Shown: positions 15,912-23,970, numbered from the stretch's first letter. The stretch: DNA of 64,000 bases from Cupriavidus taiwanensis (GCF_900249755.1 NZ_LT976853.1:1382613-1446612), one strand, 5' to 3'. A program made the numbers and translations. Notes: a model not told the origin generated them from the sequence alone.

Positions 15912-17363
15912 ATGCAAAGCATCACCATGCTGATCAACGGCGAGCACACGCACGCCGCCAACGGTGCCACCTTCGAGCGCCGCAACCCGCTTGACCACAG
16001 CGTGGCCACGCGGGCGCCCGCGGCCACCGCCGCCGATGCGCTGGCCGCGGCCGACGCTGCCGCGCGCGCCTTCCCGGCCTGGCGCGACACCGGTCCGGGC
16101 GAACGGCGCGCCTTGCTGATGCGTGCGGCGCAGGCACTAGAAGGCAAGGCCGGGGCGCTCACCGCCGCGATGGCGGCAGAAACCGGTGCGTCGGCAATGT
16201 GGGCCGGCTTCAATGTGCACCTTGCCGTCGGCATGCTGCAGGAAGCGGCCGCGCTGACCACGCAGATCAACGGCGAGGTGATTCCCTCCGACGTGCCGGG
16301 CAGCCTGGCCATGGCGGTGCGGCAGGGCGCGGGCGTGGTGCTGGGCATCGCGCCTTGGAACGCACCGGTGATCCTGGGCGTGCGCGCCGTGGCCACGGCG
16401 CTGGCCTGCGGCAATACGGTCATCCTGAAGGGCTCGGAGATCTGCCCGGCCACGCATGGCCTGATCGTCGATGCGCTGGCGGAAGCGGGCTTCCCGGCGG
16501 GCGTGGTCAACTTTGTCACCAACGCCTCCGCCGATGCCGCCGCGGTGGTCGAGGCCATCATCGCTCACCCGGCCGTGCGCCGCATCAACTTCACCGGCTC
16601 CACGCGCGTGGGGAGGCTGATTGCGCAGACCTGCGCGCGCCACCTCAAGCCAGTGGTGCTGGAACTGGGCGGCAAGGCGCCGCTGGTGGTGCTCGACGAT
16701 GCGGACCTGGACGCCGCGGTGGACGGTGCCATCTTCGGCGCCTTTGCCAACTCGGGCCAGATCTGCATGTCCACCGAGCGCATCGTGGTGGATGCCAGCA
16801 TCGCGGACGCCTTCGTGGCGCGCTTTGCCGCGCGCGCCGGCGCCTTGCCGCTGGCGGATCCGCGCACCGGCCCGGCGGTGCTGGGTTCGGTGGTCGACAT
16901 GAGCACCGTCGAGCGCTGCAACGCGATGATCGACGACGCGCTGGCCAAGGGCGCGCGGCTGGTCTGCGGCGGCAAGGCAACCGACACGCTGATGCGGGCC
17001 ACGGTGCTGGATCACGTGACGCCGGACATGGAGATCTATCGCGAGGAATCGTTCGGGCCGGTCAAGGCGGTGGTGCGCGTGGATGGCGTGGAGGCGGCCA
17101 TTGCCTGCGCCAATGATTCCGCCTATGGCTTGTCGGCGGCCGTGTTCGGCGGCGATGTGGCGCGCGCGATGCGGGTGGCCGGCCGCATCGAATCGGGCAT
17201 CTGCCACGTCAATGGCCCGACCGTGCACGACGAGGCGCAGATGCCGTTCGGCGGCGTCAAGGCGAGTGGCTATGGCCGCTTCGGCGGCAAGGCCGGGATC
17301 GATGCCTTCACCGAACTGCGCTGGATCACGGTGCAGACCACGCCACGGCAATATCCGTTCTGA
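15912..17363 (+). CDS. aldehyde dehydrogenase (likely benzaldehyde dehydrogenase)
   Basis: The 483-residue NAD(P)-dependent ALDH shows the complete active site: Asn150 (APWNAP), Lys173 (ILKGSE), Glu251 (ELGGKAP) and Cys285 (GQICMS). Sequence style (INFTGSTRVGR, QMPFGGVKASGYGRFGG) resembles vanillin, salicylaldehyde and benzaldehyde dehydrogenases. It lies 49 bases after mdlC with a CAGGAG ribosome site, so the obvious role is oxidation of the benzaldehyde made by MdlC to benzoate. Other aromatic aldehydes are possible. Confidence 0.9.
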   Translation: MQSITMLINGEHTHAANGATFERRNPLDHSVATRAPAATAADALAAADAAARAFPAWRDTGPGERRALLMRAAQALEGKAGALTAAMAAETGASAMWAGFNVHLAVGMLQEAAALTTQINGEVIPSDVPGSLAMAVRQGAGVVLGIAPWNAPVILGVRAVATALACGNTVILKGSEICPATHGLIVDALAEAGFPAGVVNFVTNASADAAAVVEAIIAHPAVRRINFTGSTRVGRLIAQTCARHLKPVVLELGGKAPLVVLDDADLDAAVDGAIFGAFANSGQICMSTERIVVDASIADAFVARFAARAGALPLADPRTGPAVLGSVVDMSTVERCNAMIDDALAKGARLVCGGKATDTLMRATVLDHVTPDMEIYREESFGPVKAVVRVDGVEAAIACANDSAYGLSAAVFGGDVARAMRVAGRIESGICHVNGPTVHDEAQMPFGGVKASGYGRFGGKAGIDAFTELRWITVQTTPRQYPF

Positions 17364-17422
17364 GTGGCGCCGCGCAGCGCTGCGGCAGGCATTGCCACAA
17401 CGCAAGACAGGAGACAACCATC

Positions 17423-18412
17423 ATGCGATTCCCCCACCGTATCGCGCGCGCCCGTTGCGCCGCACTGTGCGCACTGGGCCTGCTGGCTGGCGCGAGCGCG
17501 CCGGCTGCCGCGCAGCCGTGGCCGTCCAAGCCGATCCGGCTGGTCGTCAACTTCCCGGCCGGCGGGGCCGCGGATACGCTGGCGCGCGGCATCTCGCCCG
17601 GGCTGTCCGAGGCGCTGAAGCGTCCGGTGGTGATCGACAACCGCCCCGGCGCCAACGGCATCGTCGGCGGCGATGCCGTGGCCAAGGCGCCTGCCGATGG
17701 CTATACCTTCCTGCTGACCTCGGGCGGCGCGGTGGCCATCGATCCCTTCCTGTACAAGAAGATGCCGTACGACCCGCTCAGGGACCTGACCCCGGTCGCG
17801 TCGGTGGCGCTGGTGCGGGTCTACCTGCTGGTGCATCCGTCGGTGCCGGCGAAGACGCTGGACGAGTTCATCGGCTATGTGCGCGCGCATCCCGGCAAGC
17901 TCAGCTACGGCTCGGCCGGCAACGGCAGCACGCCGCATATCGCTGCCGAGATGTTCAAGCGTGCCGGCAAGCTGGACGCCATGCACGTGCCGTACAAGGG
18001 CGCGGCACCGGCCCTGAGCGACCTGCTGGCAGGGCAGGTGCAGTTCATGTTCGATCCCGGCCCCGGCCTGCAGCACGTGGCCAGCGGCAAGCTCAGGCTG
18101 CTGGCGGTGGCCAGCGCGAAGCGCGCGGCGCAATACCCGGACGTGCCGACGCTGGCCGAAGCCGGCCTGCAGGACGTCGACGGCGACTCGACCTTCGGCG
18201 TCTATGCGCCCGCCGGCACGCCGCCGGCCATCGTCGAGCGCATGAACCGCGAGATCAACCGCACGCTCGCCGGCGCGCAGCTGCAGGAAAACGTCAGCAA
18301 GCTGGGCGGCGCCGTGGCGCCGCTGAGCATCCAGGCGTTTGCCGAGCGGCAGAACGCGGATCGGGCGCGCTATGGTGGGTTTATCCGGCAGGCGGGGATT
18401 ACGGTGGATTGA
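17423..18412 (+). CDS. Bug-family (TctC) periplasmic solute-binding receptor
   Basis: The 329-residue protein has a signal peptide (about 1-31, ending AAA-QPWPSKPI) and Bug landmarks NFPAGGAAD, VVIDNRPGANGIVGGD, YGSAGNGSTPHIAAEMF and MHVPYKGAAPALSD. AGGAGA lies ahead of the ATG. As third gene of the mdlC operon (59-base gap) it may capture benzoylformate, mandelate or a related carboxylate in the periplasm; no matching membrane permease is present. Confidence 0.9.
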   Translation: MRFPHRIARARCAALCALGLLAGASAPAAAQPWPSKPIRLVVNFPAGGAADTLARGISPGLSEALKRPVVIDNRPGANGIVGGDAVAKAPADGYTFLLTSGGAVAIDPFLYKKMPYDPLRDLTPVASVALVRVYLLVHPSVPAKTLDEFIGYVRAHPGKLSYGSAGNGSTPHIAAEMFKRAGKLDAMHVPYKGAAPALSDLLAGQVQFMFDPGPGLQHVASGKLRLLAVASAKRAAQYPDVPTLAEAGLQDVDGDSTFGVYAPAGTPPAIVERMNREINRTLAGAQLQENVSKLGGAVAPLSIQAFAERQNADRARYGGFIRQAGITVD

Positions 18413-18416
18413 AGCA

Positions 18417-18446
18417 TGAAAAAGGGCGGCATGTTGATGCCGCCCG
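18417..18446 (-). terminator. intrinsic terminator for the minus strand
   Basis: GGGCGGCAT (18424-18432), loop GTTG, and ATGCCGCCC (18437-18445) form a 9-bp stem followed, on the minus strand, by CTTTTTC. It serves transcripts coming from the VWA/MoxR operon; on the plus strand there is no T tract. Confidence 0.65.
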
Positions 18447-18481
18447 AATTCGCTGAATGGCGTCGCCAGCGCCGGTTTGCT

Positions 18482-18507
18482 CCCCTCTCCCGCTTGCGGG
18501 AGAGGGG
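18482..18507. repeat. REP-like palindrome, copy 4
   Basis: The 12-bp arms are CCCCTCTCCCGC and its complement around TT, flanked left by TTTGCT and right by CAGGGGGTGAGGGC. It forms an inverted pair (BIME-like) with copy 5, whose sequence including flanks is nearly its reverse complement. Confidence 0.88.
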
Positions 18508-18576
18508 CAGGGGGTGAGGGCAGGCACTGGCATACCACTGGCCGGATTTCATGGATACGCCCGGCCCTCACCCCAG

Positions 18577-18600
18577 CCCTCTCCCGCAAGCGGGAGAGGG
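18577..18600. repeat. REP-like palindrome, copy 5
   Basis: CCCTCTCCCGC (18577-18587), loop AA, and the exact complement at 18590-18600 are preceded by GGCCCTCACCCCAG and followed by AGCAAAC. It is in opposite orientation to copy 4, about 70 bases away, so both flanks define an element of about 44 bases. Confidence 0.88.
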
Positions 18601-18616
18601 AGCAAACAAGCAGTCC

Positions 18617-19792
18617 TTACTTCGACAACACCTTCATCGCCTGTTCCAGCCCCGCCAGCGTCACCGGATACATCCGCCCCTTCATCAGCTGGTTGATCAC
18701 CGTGATCGACTGCCGGTACTGCCACAGCCCTTCCGGCTCCGGGTTGAGCCAGACGAAGTGCGGGAACTGCTCGGTCATCCGGTTCAGCCACACCGCGCCG
18801 GGCTCGGCGTTGTTGTACTCGACCGAGCCCCCGGGCTGCAGGATCTCGTACGGGCTCATGGTGGCGTCGCCGACGAAGATGATCTTGTAGTCGGGCGTGT
18901 ACTTGTGCAGCAGGTCCCACGTCGCCAGCTTCTCGGCGTGGCGGCGGCGGTTGTTCTTCCACACGTAGTCGTACAGGCAGTTGTGGAAGTAGTAGTACTC
19001 CAGGTGCTTGAATTCGGTCTTGGTGGCCGAGAACAGCTCTTCCACGCGCTTGATGTGGTCGTCCATCGAGCCGCCCACGTCCATCAGCATCAGCACCTTG
19101 ACCTTGTTGTGGCGCTCGGGCCGCAGCTTGATGTCGAGCAGGCCGGCGTTGGCCGCGGTGGAATGGATGGTGTCGTCCAGGTCCAGCTCGGTGTCGGCGC
19201 CTTCGCGGGCGAAGCGGCGCAGCCGGCGCAGCGCGACCTTGATGTTGCGCGTGCCCAGTTCGACCTGATCGTCATAGTCCTTGTAGGCGCGCGCCTCCCA
19301 CACCTTGATCGCGGTGCGGTTGCCCTTGGACGGGCCGCCGATGCGGATGCCCTCGGGGTTGTAGCCGCCATGGCCGAACGGCGAGGTGCCGCCGGTGCCG
19401 ATCCACTTGTTGCCGCCCTCGTGCTTTTCCTTCTGCTCCTCGAGCAATTGCTTGAGGCGCTCCATCAGCTTGTCGAGGCCGCCCATGGCCTCGATCTTGG
19501 CTTTTTCCTCGGGCGACAGTTCGCGCTCCAGCGTCTTCTGCAGCCAGTCGAGCGGGATGTCGGACTTCCAGTCGACCAGGCTCTCAACGCCCTTGAAATA
19601 GGCGGCGAAGGTCTGGTCGAACTTGTCGAAGTGCTTCTCGTCCTTGACCAGCGTCATCCGCGACAGGTAGTAGAACTCGTCGATGGACGGCGAGATGACC
19701 TGCGCCTTGAGCGCTTCCAGCATGGTCAGGTATTCCTTGACCGAGACCGGCAGCTTGGCGTGGCGCAGCGAGAAGAAGAAATCGATCAGCAT
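18617..19792 (-). CDS. VWA-domain protein (CoxE-like), MoxR partner
   Basis: The 391-residue protein begins MLIDFFFSLRHAKLPVSVKEYL, typical of the CoxE-like/DUF444-related VWA group. A charged helical stretch (LMERLKQLLEEQKEKHEGG) lies near 110-128. The C-terminal von Willebrand A domain has the metal-adhesion motif as DVGGSMDDH, with Gly replacing the first Ser of the usual DxSxS. Such proteins work with MoxR AAA+ ATPases to insert cofactors or remodel protein complexes. The MoxR gene lies upstream on the same strand, separated only by a GNAT gene, so all three are probably one operon. Confidence 0.88.
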   Translation of the reverse strand: MLIDFFFSLRHAKLPVSVKEYLTMLEALKAQVISPSIDEFYYLSRMTLVKDEKHFDKFDQTFAAYFKGVESLVDWKSDIPLDWLQKTLERELSPEEKAKIEAMGGLDKLMERLKQLLEEQKEKHEGGNKWIGTGGTSPFGHGGYNPEGIRIGGPSKGNRTAIKVWEARAYKDYDDQVELGTRNIKVALRRLRRFAREGADTELDLDDTIHSTAANAGLLDIKLRPERHNKVKVLMLMDVGGSMDDHIKRVEELFSATKTEFKHLEYYYFHNCLYDYVWKNNRRRHAEKLATWDLLHKYTPDYKIIFVGDATMSPYEILQPGGSVEYNNAEPGAVWLNRMTEQFPHFVWLNPEPEGLWQYRQSITVINQLMKGRMYPVTLAGLEQAMKVLSK

Positions 19793-19820
19793 GGTGCCTC
19801 GCTTTCAGTCGGCGGCCGCT

Positions 19821-20414
19821 TCAGCGCGGACGGTCGAGCTGGAATTGCAGGTGTTGCCGCACCGCCGGCCATTCGCTGGCGATGATCGAAAACACCACGG
19901 TGTCGCGCAACGAGCCATCCGGCATGCGCATGTGGTTGCGCAGCACGCCGTCCTGCCTGGCGCCCAGGCGCGCGATCGCGGCGCGGCTCTGCTGGTTCAT
20001 CCAGTGCGTGCGGAATTCCACGGCGATGCAGTCGAGATGGTCGAAGGCATGGCCCAGCAGCATCAGCTTGCATTCCGTGTTCAGCGGCGTGCGCTGGACC
20101 CGGCGCGCATACCAGGTCGAGCCGATCTCCACGCGCCGGTTGTTCGCGTCGATATTCATGTAGGTGGTCATGCCGGCCAGTTCGCCGGCAGCATCGCGCA
20201 CCACGAACGGCAGCATCGAGCCCTGTTCCTGCAGCGCCAGGCGCCGCGCGATCTCGGCTTCCATGCGCTCGGGCGCGGGCACGCTGGTGTACCAGAGCTT
20301 CCACAGCTCGCCGTCGGCGCAGGCGGCGCGCAGGCCCTCGGCATGCTCGGCGCGCAGCGGCTCCAGCGTGACGTGCCGGCCCACCAGCGTGACGGGTTTG
20401 ACGAACGCAGTCAT
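19821..20414 (-). CDS. GNAT-family N-acetyltransferase (RimJ/RimL type)
   Basis: The 197-residue protein begins with the RimL-like segment VTLVGRHVTLEPLRAEHAEGL and has the EIGSTWYARRVQRTPLNTECKLMLL core and an acetyl-CoA loop near ARLGARQDGVLRNH (RLGxRxDG), as in RimJ/RimL-like N-acetyltransferases of amino groups. It is wedged between moxR (13-base gap) and the VWA gene (28-base gap). Whether it modifies a partner in that complex is unknown. Confidence 0.85.
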   Translation of the reverse strand: MTAFVKPVTLVGRHVTLEPLRAEHAEGLRAACADGELWKLWYTSVPAPERMEAEIARRLALQEQGSMLPFVVRDAAGELAGMTTYMNIDANNRRVEIGSTWYARRVQRTPLNTECKLMLLGHAFDHLDCIAVEFRTHWMNQQSRAAIARLGARQDGVLRNHMRMPDGSLRDTVVFSIIASEWPAVRQHLQFQLDRPR

Positions 20415-20427
20415 GACGGGCGGTGCC

Positions 20428-21315
20428 TCAGCGGTTGGCGCGGTTCATGAACACCAGGCGCTCGAACAGGTGCACGTCCTGCTCGTTCTTCAGCAGCGCG
20501 CCATGCAGCGGCGGGATCGCGGCCTTCTTGTCCGGGCTCTTGAGGGCCTCGGGCGGGATGTCCTCGGCCATCAGCAGCTTGAGCCAGTCGATCAGCTCGG
20601 ACGTGGACGGCTTCTTCTTCAGGCCCGGCAGGTTGCGCATCTCGTAGAACGATTCCAGCGCGGCGGCGACCAGCTCGCGCTTGATGCCGGGGTAGTGCAC
20701 GTCGACGATCTGCTGCATCGTCTCGGCATCGGGGAACTTGATGTAGTGGAAGAAGCAGCGGCGCAGGAAGGCGTCGGGCAGCTCCTTTTCATTGTTCGAG
20801 GTGATGATCACCAGCGGGCGATGCTTCGCCTTGACCAGTTCGCGGGTCTCGTAGACATAGAACTCCATGCGGTCGAGTTCGCGCAGCAGGTCGTTGGGGA
20901 ATTCGATATCGGCCTTGTCGATCTCGTCGATCAGCAGCACCACCTGCTCGTCGGCCTCGAAGGCCTGCCACAGCACGCCCTTGACGATGTAGTTGCGGAT
21001 GTCGTGCACGCGGTCGTCGCCCAGCTGCGAGTCGCGCAGGCGCGAAACCGCGTCGTACTCGTACAGGCCCTGCTGCGCCTTGGTGGTCGACTTGATATGC
21101 CACTGCAGCAGCGGCATGCCCAGCGCGGCGGCGACTTCCTCGGCCAGCATGGTCTTGCCGGTACCGGGCTCGCCCTTGATCAGCAGCGGGCGCTGCAGCG
21201 TGCGCGCGGCATTGACGGCGAGCTTGAGGTCGTCGGTGGCAACGTACTGGTCGCTGCCTTCGAAGCGGACCGGCTGGGTGGAGGCTTGGGCGGAAGCGTT
21301 GGCGGTGTTTGACAT
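20428..21315 (-). CDS. MoxR-family AAA+ ATPase
   Basis: The 295-residue AAA+ chaperone-like ATPase has Walker A GEPGTGKT at 48-55, Walker B VVLLIDEIDKAD near 121-132, sensor 1 ITSNNEKELPDAFLRRC, and an arginine finger region. It pairs with the VWA protein downstream. MoxR/VWA pairs act in maturation of metalloenzymes or membrane complexes; the target is unknown. The start chosen is the ATG at 21315, which gives the normal length; the ribosome site is poor, and an upstream extension to 21450 is less likely. Two cytochrome c genes and the nos cluster start just behind its promoter. Confidence 0.88.
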   Translation of the reverse strand: MSNTANASAQASTQPVRFEGSDQYVATDDLKLAVNAARTLQRPLLIKGEPGTGKTMLAEEVAAALGMPLLQWHIKSTTKAQQGLYEYDAVSRLRDSQLGDDRVHDIRNYIVKGVLWQAFEADEQVVLLIDEIDKADIEFPNDLLRELDRMEFYVYETRELVKAKHRPLVIITSNNEKELPDAFLRRCFFHYIKFPDAETMQQIVDVHYPGIKRELVAAALESFYEMRNLPGLKKKPSTSELIDWLKLLMAEDIPPEALKSPDKKAAIPPLHGALLKNEQDVHLFERLVFMNRANR

Positions 21316-21848
21316 GAGGCAACCTGAGGTGACGGCCTCGGATCGAGGGCCGGGTTGGCGTGCTTGGCGCGGTCTCTTCGCGCTGTCCTGCGCGCTTTCG
21401 TTATGGAAACAGGGTTCGGGGCAGGGTGCGCGCGCTGCCGGAGGCAGCATTCGCGAACGGTCGTGCGGATTCCCGGAATGGGCCAGTATAAAAGACCTTT
21501 GCGGTTCGTGTTGGCGCGCGCTGACAGGCCGCCGGCGGCCCGGGCCGTTTGCTGGACTGGCAGGTGCCGGCTGCGGTACAATGCGGCGGTTTGACGCGCC
21601 CCCACGTCCAGTTCTCCAGTATCCGGCAGTCCGCGTTCAGAAGTCCCAGCGGCCCTTCCGGGTCGCGGCGATTGCGCGAGGTGGTTCCAGAATGGTGTTC
21701 CACACCCCGGCAAACCGACCGGATGCGACATCTCTGGCGGGTTGCACCTCGGCCGGCTGGCTGCCCTGGTTGCCCCGCAGAAGCATTCTGAAACCGTCTC
21801 CGCCCGGCAGGGCAGGTCACACGGTTTAACTTCCAATCCGCAAAGACA
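21316..21848. other. 533-base divergent intergenic region
   Basis: No gene-like frame is seen in this gap between moxR (minus) and the first cytochrome gene (plus). It holds a plausible plus-strand promoter, TGGACT-18-TACAAT, at 21553-21582, which would leave an untranslated leader of about 260 bases before the cytochrome ATG. On the minus strand TATACT (complement of 21485-21490) could be a -10 for moxR, but no matching -35 was found. Several short GC-rich inverted repeats lie in the leader, none followed by a T tract. Confidence 0.5.
21553..21582 (+). promoter_or_regulatory. candidate sigma70 promoter for the cytochrome pair
   Basis: The -35 candidate TGGACT (21553-21558) and -10 TACAAT (21577-21582) are 18 bases apart. 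It is the best sigma70-like match in the gap. The long leader that would follow is unusual and lowers confidence. Confidence 0.4.
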
Positions 21849-22196
21849 ATGAAAAAGCTCCTCACGATGGTGGTGCTGGGCGCGGCTGCAACGGCCGTGC
21901 AGGCACAGGAAGTCAAGGGCAATGGAGACGCTGCCAAGGACAAGGTTGCAATGTGCATCGGATGCCACGGCATTCCGGGCTACCGTGCGTCCTTCCCCGA
22001 GATCTATGAAGTGCCGCTGCTGGGCGGCCAGAGCGCCAAGTACATCGAGAACGCGCTGAAGGCCTACCAGAAGGGCGAGCGCAAGCACCCCACCATGCGC
22101 AGCATCGCCGCGACGCTGACCGAGCAGGACATCGCCAACGTGGCGGCGTACTACTCGCAGCAGAACGCCGGCACGCAGAACAATTCCCTCAAGTAA
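21849..22196 (+). CDS. class I cytochrome c (c553-like), periplasmic
   Basis: The 115-residue protein has a signal peptide (1-20, ending AVQA-QE) and one haem site CIGCH at 36-40; the likely sixth ligand Met lies in HPTMRSIAATLTEQDIANVAAYY, a standard c553 ending. The mature protein of about 95 residues is a soluble electron carrier. It is followed after 10 bases by a second small cytochrome gene. The pair lies 1.8 kb upstream of nosZ and could feed electrons to it or to an oxidase. Confidence 0.92.
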   Translation: MKKLLTMVVLGAAATAVQAQEVKGNGDAAKDKVAMCIGCHGIPGYRASFPEIYEVPLLGGQSAKYIENALKAYQKGERKHPTMRSIAATLTEQDIANVAAYYSQQNAGTQNNSLK

Positions 22197-22206
22197 GAGA
22201 CCCCAC

Positions 22207-22605
22207 ATGAAGACGCTCAAGACGCTTTCGTTCGCGCTCGGCGCACTCGTGCTGGGTGCTGCCGCCATGCCGGCCTTTGCCGCCGACCTTGCCAACGGCA
22301 AGACGCTGGTCGAAAAGGGCAACTGCGTGGCCTGCCACGGCGCCGGCATGAACAAGCCGATCTCGCCGGACTATCCCAAGCTGGCCGGCCAGCATGCCGA
22401 CTACCTGTACCACGCGCTGATGTCCTACCAGGTGTCGGGCAATGCGCTGGTGGGCCGCTCCAACGCGATCATGGCCGGTCAGGTCAACGCCAACCCGGCG
22501 GTCACCGACAAGGAAGGCAAGCCGCGTCCGTTCACGCGCAAGGAGCTGAAGGACATGGCCGCCTACATCGAGTCGCTGCCGGGCGACCTGGTGCTGAAGA
22601 AGTAA
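22207..22605 (+). CDS. class I cytochrome c, periplasmic
   Basis: The 132-residue protein has a signal peptide (1-26, AFA-ADLANG) and a single haem motif CVACH at 40-44; a Met in the AIMAGQV or DMAAYIES segments may be the axial ligand. Such tandem c4/c553-like pairs are common in betaproteobacteria. It is cotranscribed with the preceding cytochrome and ends in a strong terminator. Confidence 0.92.
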   Translation: MKTLKTLSFALGALVLGAAAMPAFAADLANGKTLVEKGNCVACHGAGMNKPISPDYPKLAGQHADYLYHALMSYQVSGNALVGRSNAIMAGQVNANPAVTDKEGKPRPFTRKELKDMAAYIESLPGDLVLKK

Positions 22606-22636
22606 GGGCCGGCGGCGCCGGCCGCCTGCGCGCAAG

Positions 22637-22668
22637 AAAACCGCTTCGCTGGAAGCGGTTTTTTTTCG
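22637..22668 (+). terminator. strong intrinsic terminator
   Basis: A 9-bp stem, AACCGCTTC (22639-22647) with GAAGCGGTT (22652-22660), loop GCTG, is followed by an eight-T tract. It ends the cytochrome operon. The A-rich left side also gives a shorter U tract on the minus strand for nosX. Confidence 0.92.
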
Positions 22669-22683
22669 CCCGCGGCCAGGTGT

Positions 22684-23751
22684 TCAGGCCAGCCGCAGCC
22701 TTTGCGCCATGCCTGCGGACATCCATCGGCCGCCATCGCCCACGATCAGCCCGTCGACGCCGGCGTTGCCGCCGGTCAGCCGCGCCCAGGCCGGCTGGCC
22801 GGCCACCATCAGCGCGGCGCCCAGCCCGTTGACCGCCGCCACGGTCGGTGCCACCAGCGTGACGCCGTGCGGGCCGGCCGACGGCAGCCCGGTGGCGGGA
22901 TCGAGCACATGGTGATAGCGCCGGCCGCCGGCGACAAAGCAGCGCTCGTAGTCGCCCGACGACGCCACCACGGCGTCGCTCACCTGCAGCACGCCCAGCA
23001 GCCGGGCCGGCGCGAGCGGGTCGCGCACGCCGATGCGCCAGTCGCGCCCTTGCAGCTGGCCCATGGCCAGCACATCGCCGCCGCCGTTGATCATCGCATT
23101 GCGCAGGCCGTGGTGCCGCAGCACCCGCATGCCCGCGTCAAGGATCGGCAGCTTGGCAATGCCGCCGAGGTCCAGGCGCATGCCCGGGCGGGCCAGCATG
23201 GCCTCGCTACGGCGGGCGTCGAGCCGCACGTGCCGGTAGTCCACCAGCGGGCGCTCGCGCGCCAGTTCGGCGGCGTCGGGAACCCGGTTGCCATCCGCGC
23301 CGAAGCGCCAGCCGGCGAACGCGCCCACCGTGATATCGAACGCGCCGCCGCACCGTGTGGAAACCGCCGCGGCGGCCTGCAGCACCGCCATCAGTTCGGG
23401 CGCGACGCGCACCGGTTGTCGGCCCGCCGCGCGCTGCAAGGCGCTGACCTGGCTGTCGGGCCGGTAGCGGCTCATCAACTGCTCCAGCCGCGCCATCTCG
23501 GCAAAGGCTGCGGCGATGGCGGCCTGCACCGCGCCGCGGCCGTTGTCCTGCACGACGATGTCCACGCGCGTGCCCAGCAAGCGGCGCGATGCGTGCGTGA
23601 CGGCGGCGTCGGCCAGCGCGGGCCGCACGAACATTCCGATGGCGAGCAGCGGCACGCTCGCGGCGCCGCGCACGATGGCGCGGCGCCGGCGGTCGATGTG
23701 CCGCAGGCGGGGAAGGGAAGACTGTGTGGGCAGTAGGGTCTTGAAGCGCAT
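22684..23751 (-). CDS. nosX: FAD:protein FMN transferase, NosX/ApbE type
   Basis: The 355-residue ApbE-family enzyme has an N-terminal Arg-rich signal (RRRRAIVRGAASVPLLAIG, Tat-like) for export. Family landmarks are THASRRLLGTRVDI, FAEMARLEQLMSRYRPDS, CGGAFDITVGAF, RLDLGGIAKLPILD, INGGGDVLA and HVLDPATGLPS. These transferases attach FMN to a Ser/Thr; NosX is the version dedicated to NosR, whose SGAT acceptor site is encoded just across the divergent nosZ gene. I use the ATG at 23751, where the signal begins; the frame stays open far upstream but that part is antisense to nosZ. Confidence 0.88.
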   Translation of the reverse strand: MRFKTLLPTQSSLPRLRHIDRRRRAIVRGAASVPLLAIGMFVRPALADAAVTHASRRLLGTRVDIVVQDNGRGAVQAAIAAAFAEMARLEQLMSRYRPDSQVSALQRAAGRQPVRVAPELMAVLQAAAAVSTRCGGAFDITVGAFAGWRFGADGNRVPDAAELARERPLVDYRHVRLDARRSEAMLARPGMRLDLGGIAKLPILDAGMRVLRHHGLRNAMINGGGDVLAMGQLQGRDWRIGVRDPLAPARLLGVLQVSDAVVASSGDYERCFVAGGRRYHHVLDPATGLPSAGPHGVTLVAPTVAAVNGLGAALMVAGQPAWARLTGGNAGVDGLIVGDGGRWMSAGMAQRLRLA

Positions 23752-23859
23752 GACGAGGGTGGTGTCGATCGCGAAAGCGGCGGTAAGCCTTGCCGTGCCG
23801 CCATTCTGTCCGCGCCGCCGGCGAAAAACATGCATCGTTAATGAATATTCAAGAGAACC

Positions 23860-23907
23860 ATGACGATCATCAACCTCGATTGCGTCAACTGCTTCGACCA
23901 TCTGTAG
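23860..23907 (+). CDS. 15-residue leader ORF with CXXC, upstream of nosZ
   Basis: ATG at 23860 to TAG at 23907 encodes MTIINLDCVNCFDHL. It has an A/G-rich site (AAGAGAA) 3-9 bases ahead and lies 87 bases before the nosZ start. The C-V-N-C pair plus Asp and His residues suit metal binding, and NosZ is a copper enzyme. In Bordetella a copper-sensing upstream ORF with CXXC (CruR) is known; similarity in function is inference. It could be a chance frame; nothing proves translation. Confidence 0.45.
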   Translation: MTIINLDCVNCFDHL

Positions 23908-23949
23908 CCGGCAGCAGCAAGCCACCACAACACCAACACGCAGCAAGCC

Positions 23950-23970
23950 GGCGGAGCGGACTCCGCCTTT
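23950..23970 (+). promoter_or_regulatory. GC hairpin between leader ORF and nosZ
   Basis: GGCGGAG (23950-23956), loop CGGA, and CTCCGCC (23961-23967) are followed by TTTG. The 7-bp stem ends 27 bases before the nosZ ATG. The T tract is short, so it may be a weak attenuator, a ribosome-access hairpin, or nothing. Confidence 0.4.

Noticed and set aside
23838-23853. TTAATGAATATTCAAG with palindrome TGAATATTCA as an FNR/DNR box for nosZ
   Set aside because: Compared with TTGAT-N4-ATCAA the left half has one mismatch and the right half two. Too weak to call; promoter mapping would be needed.
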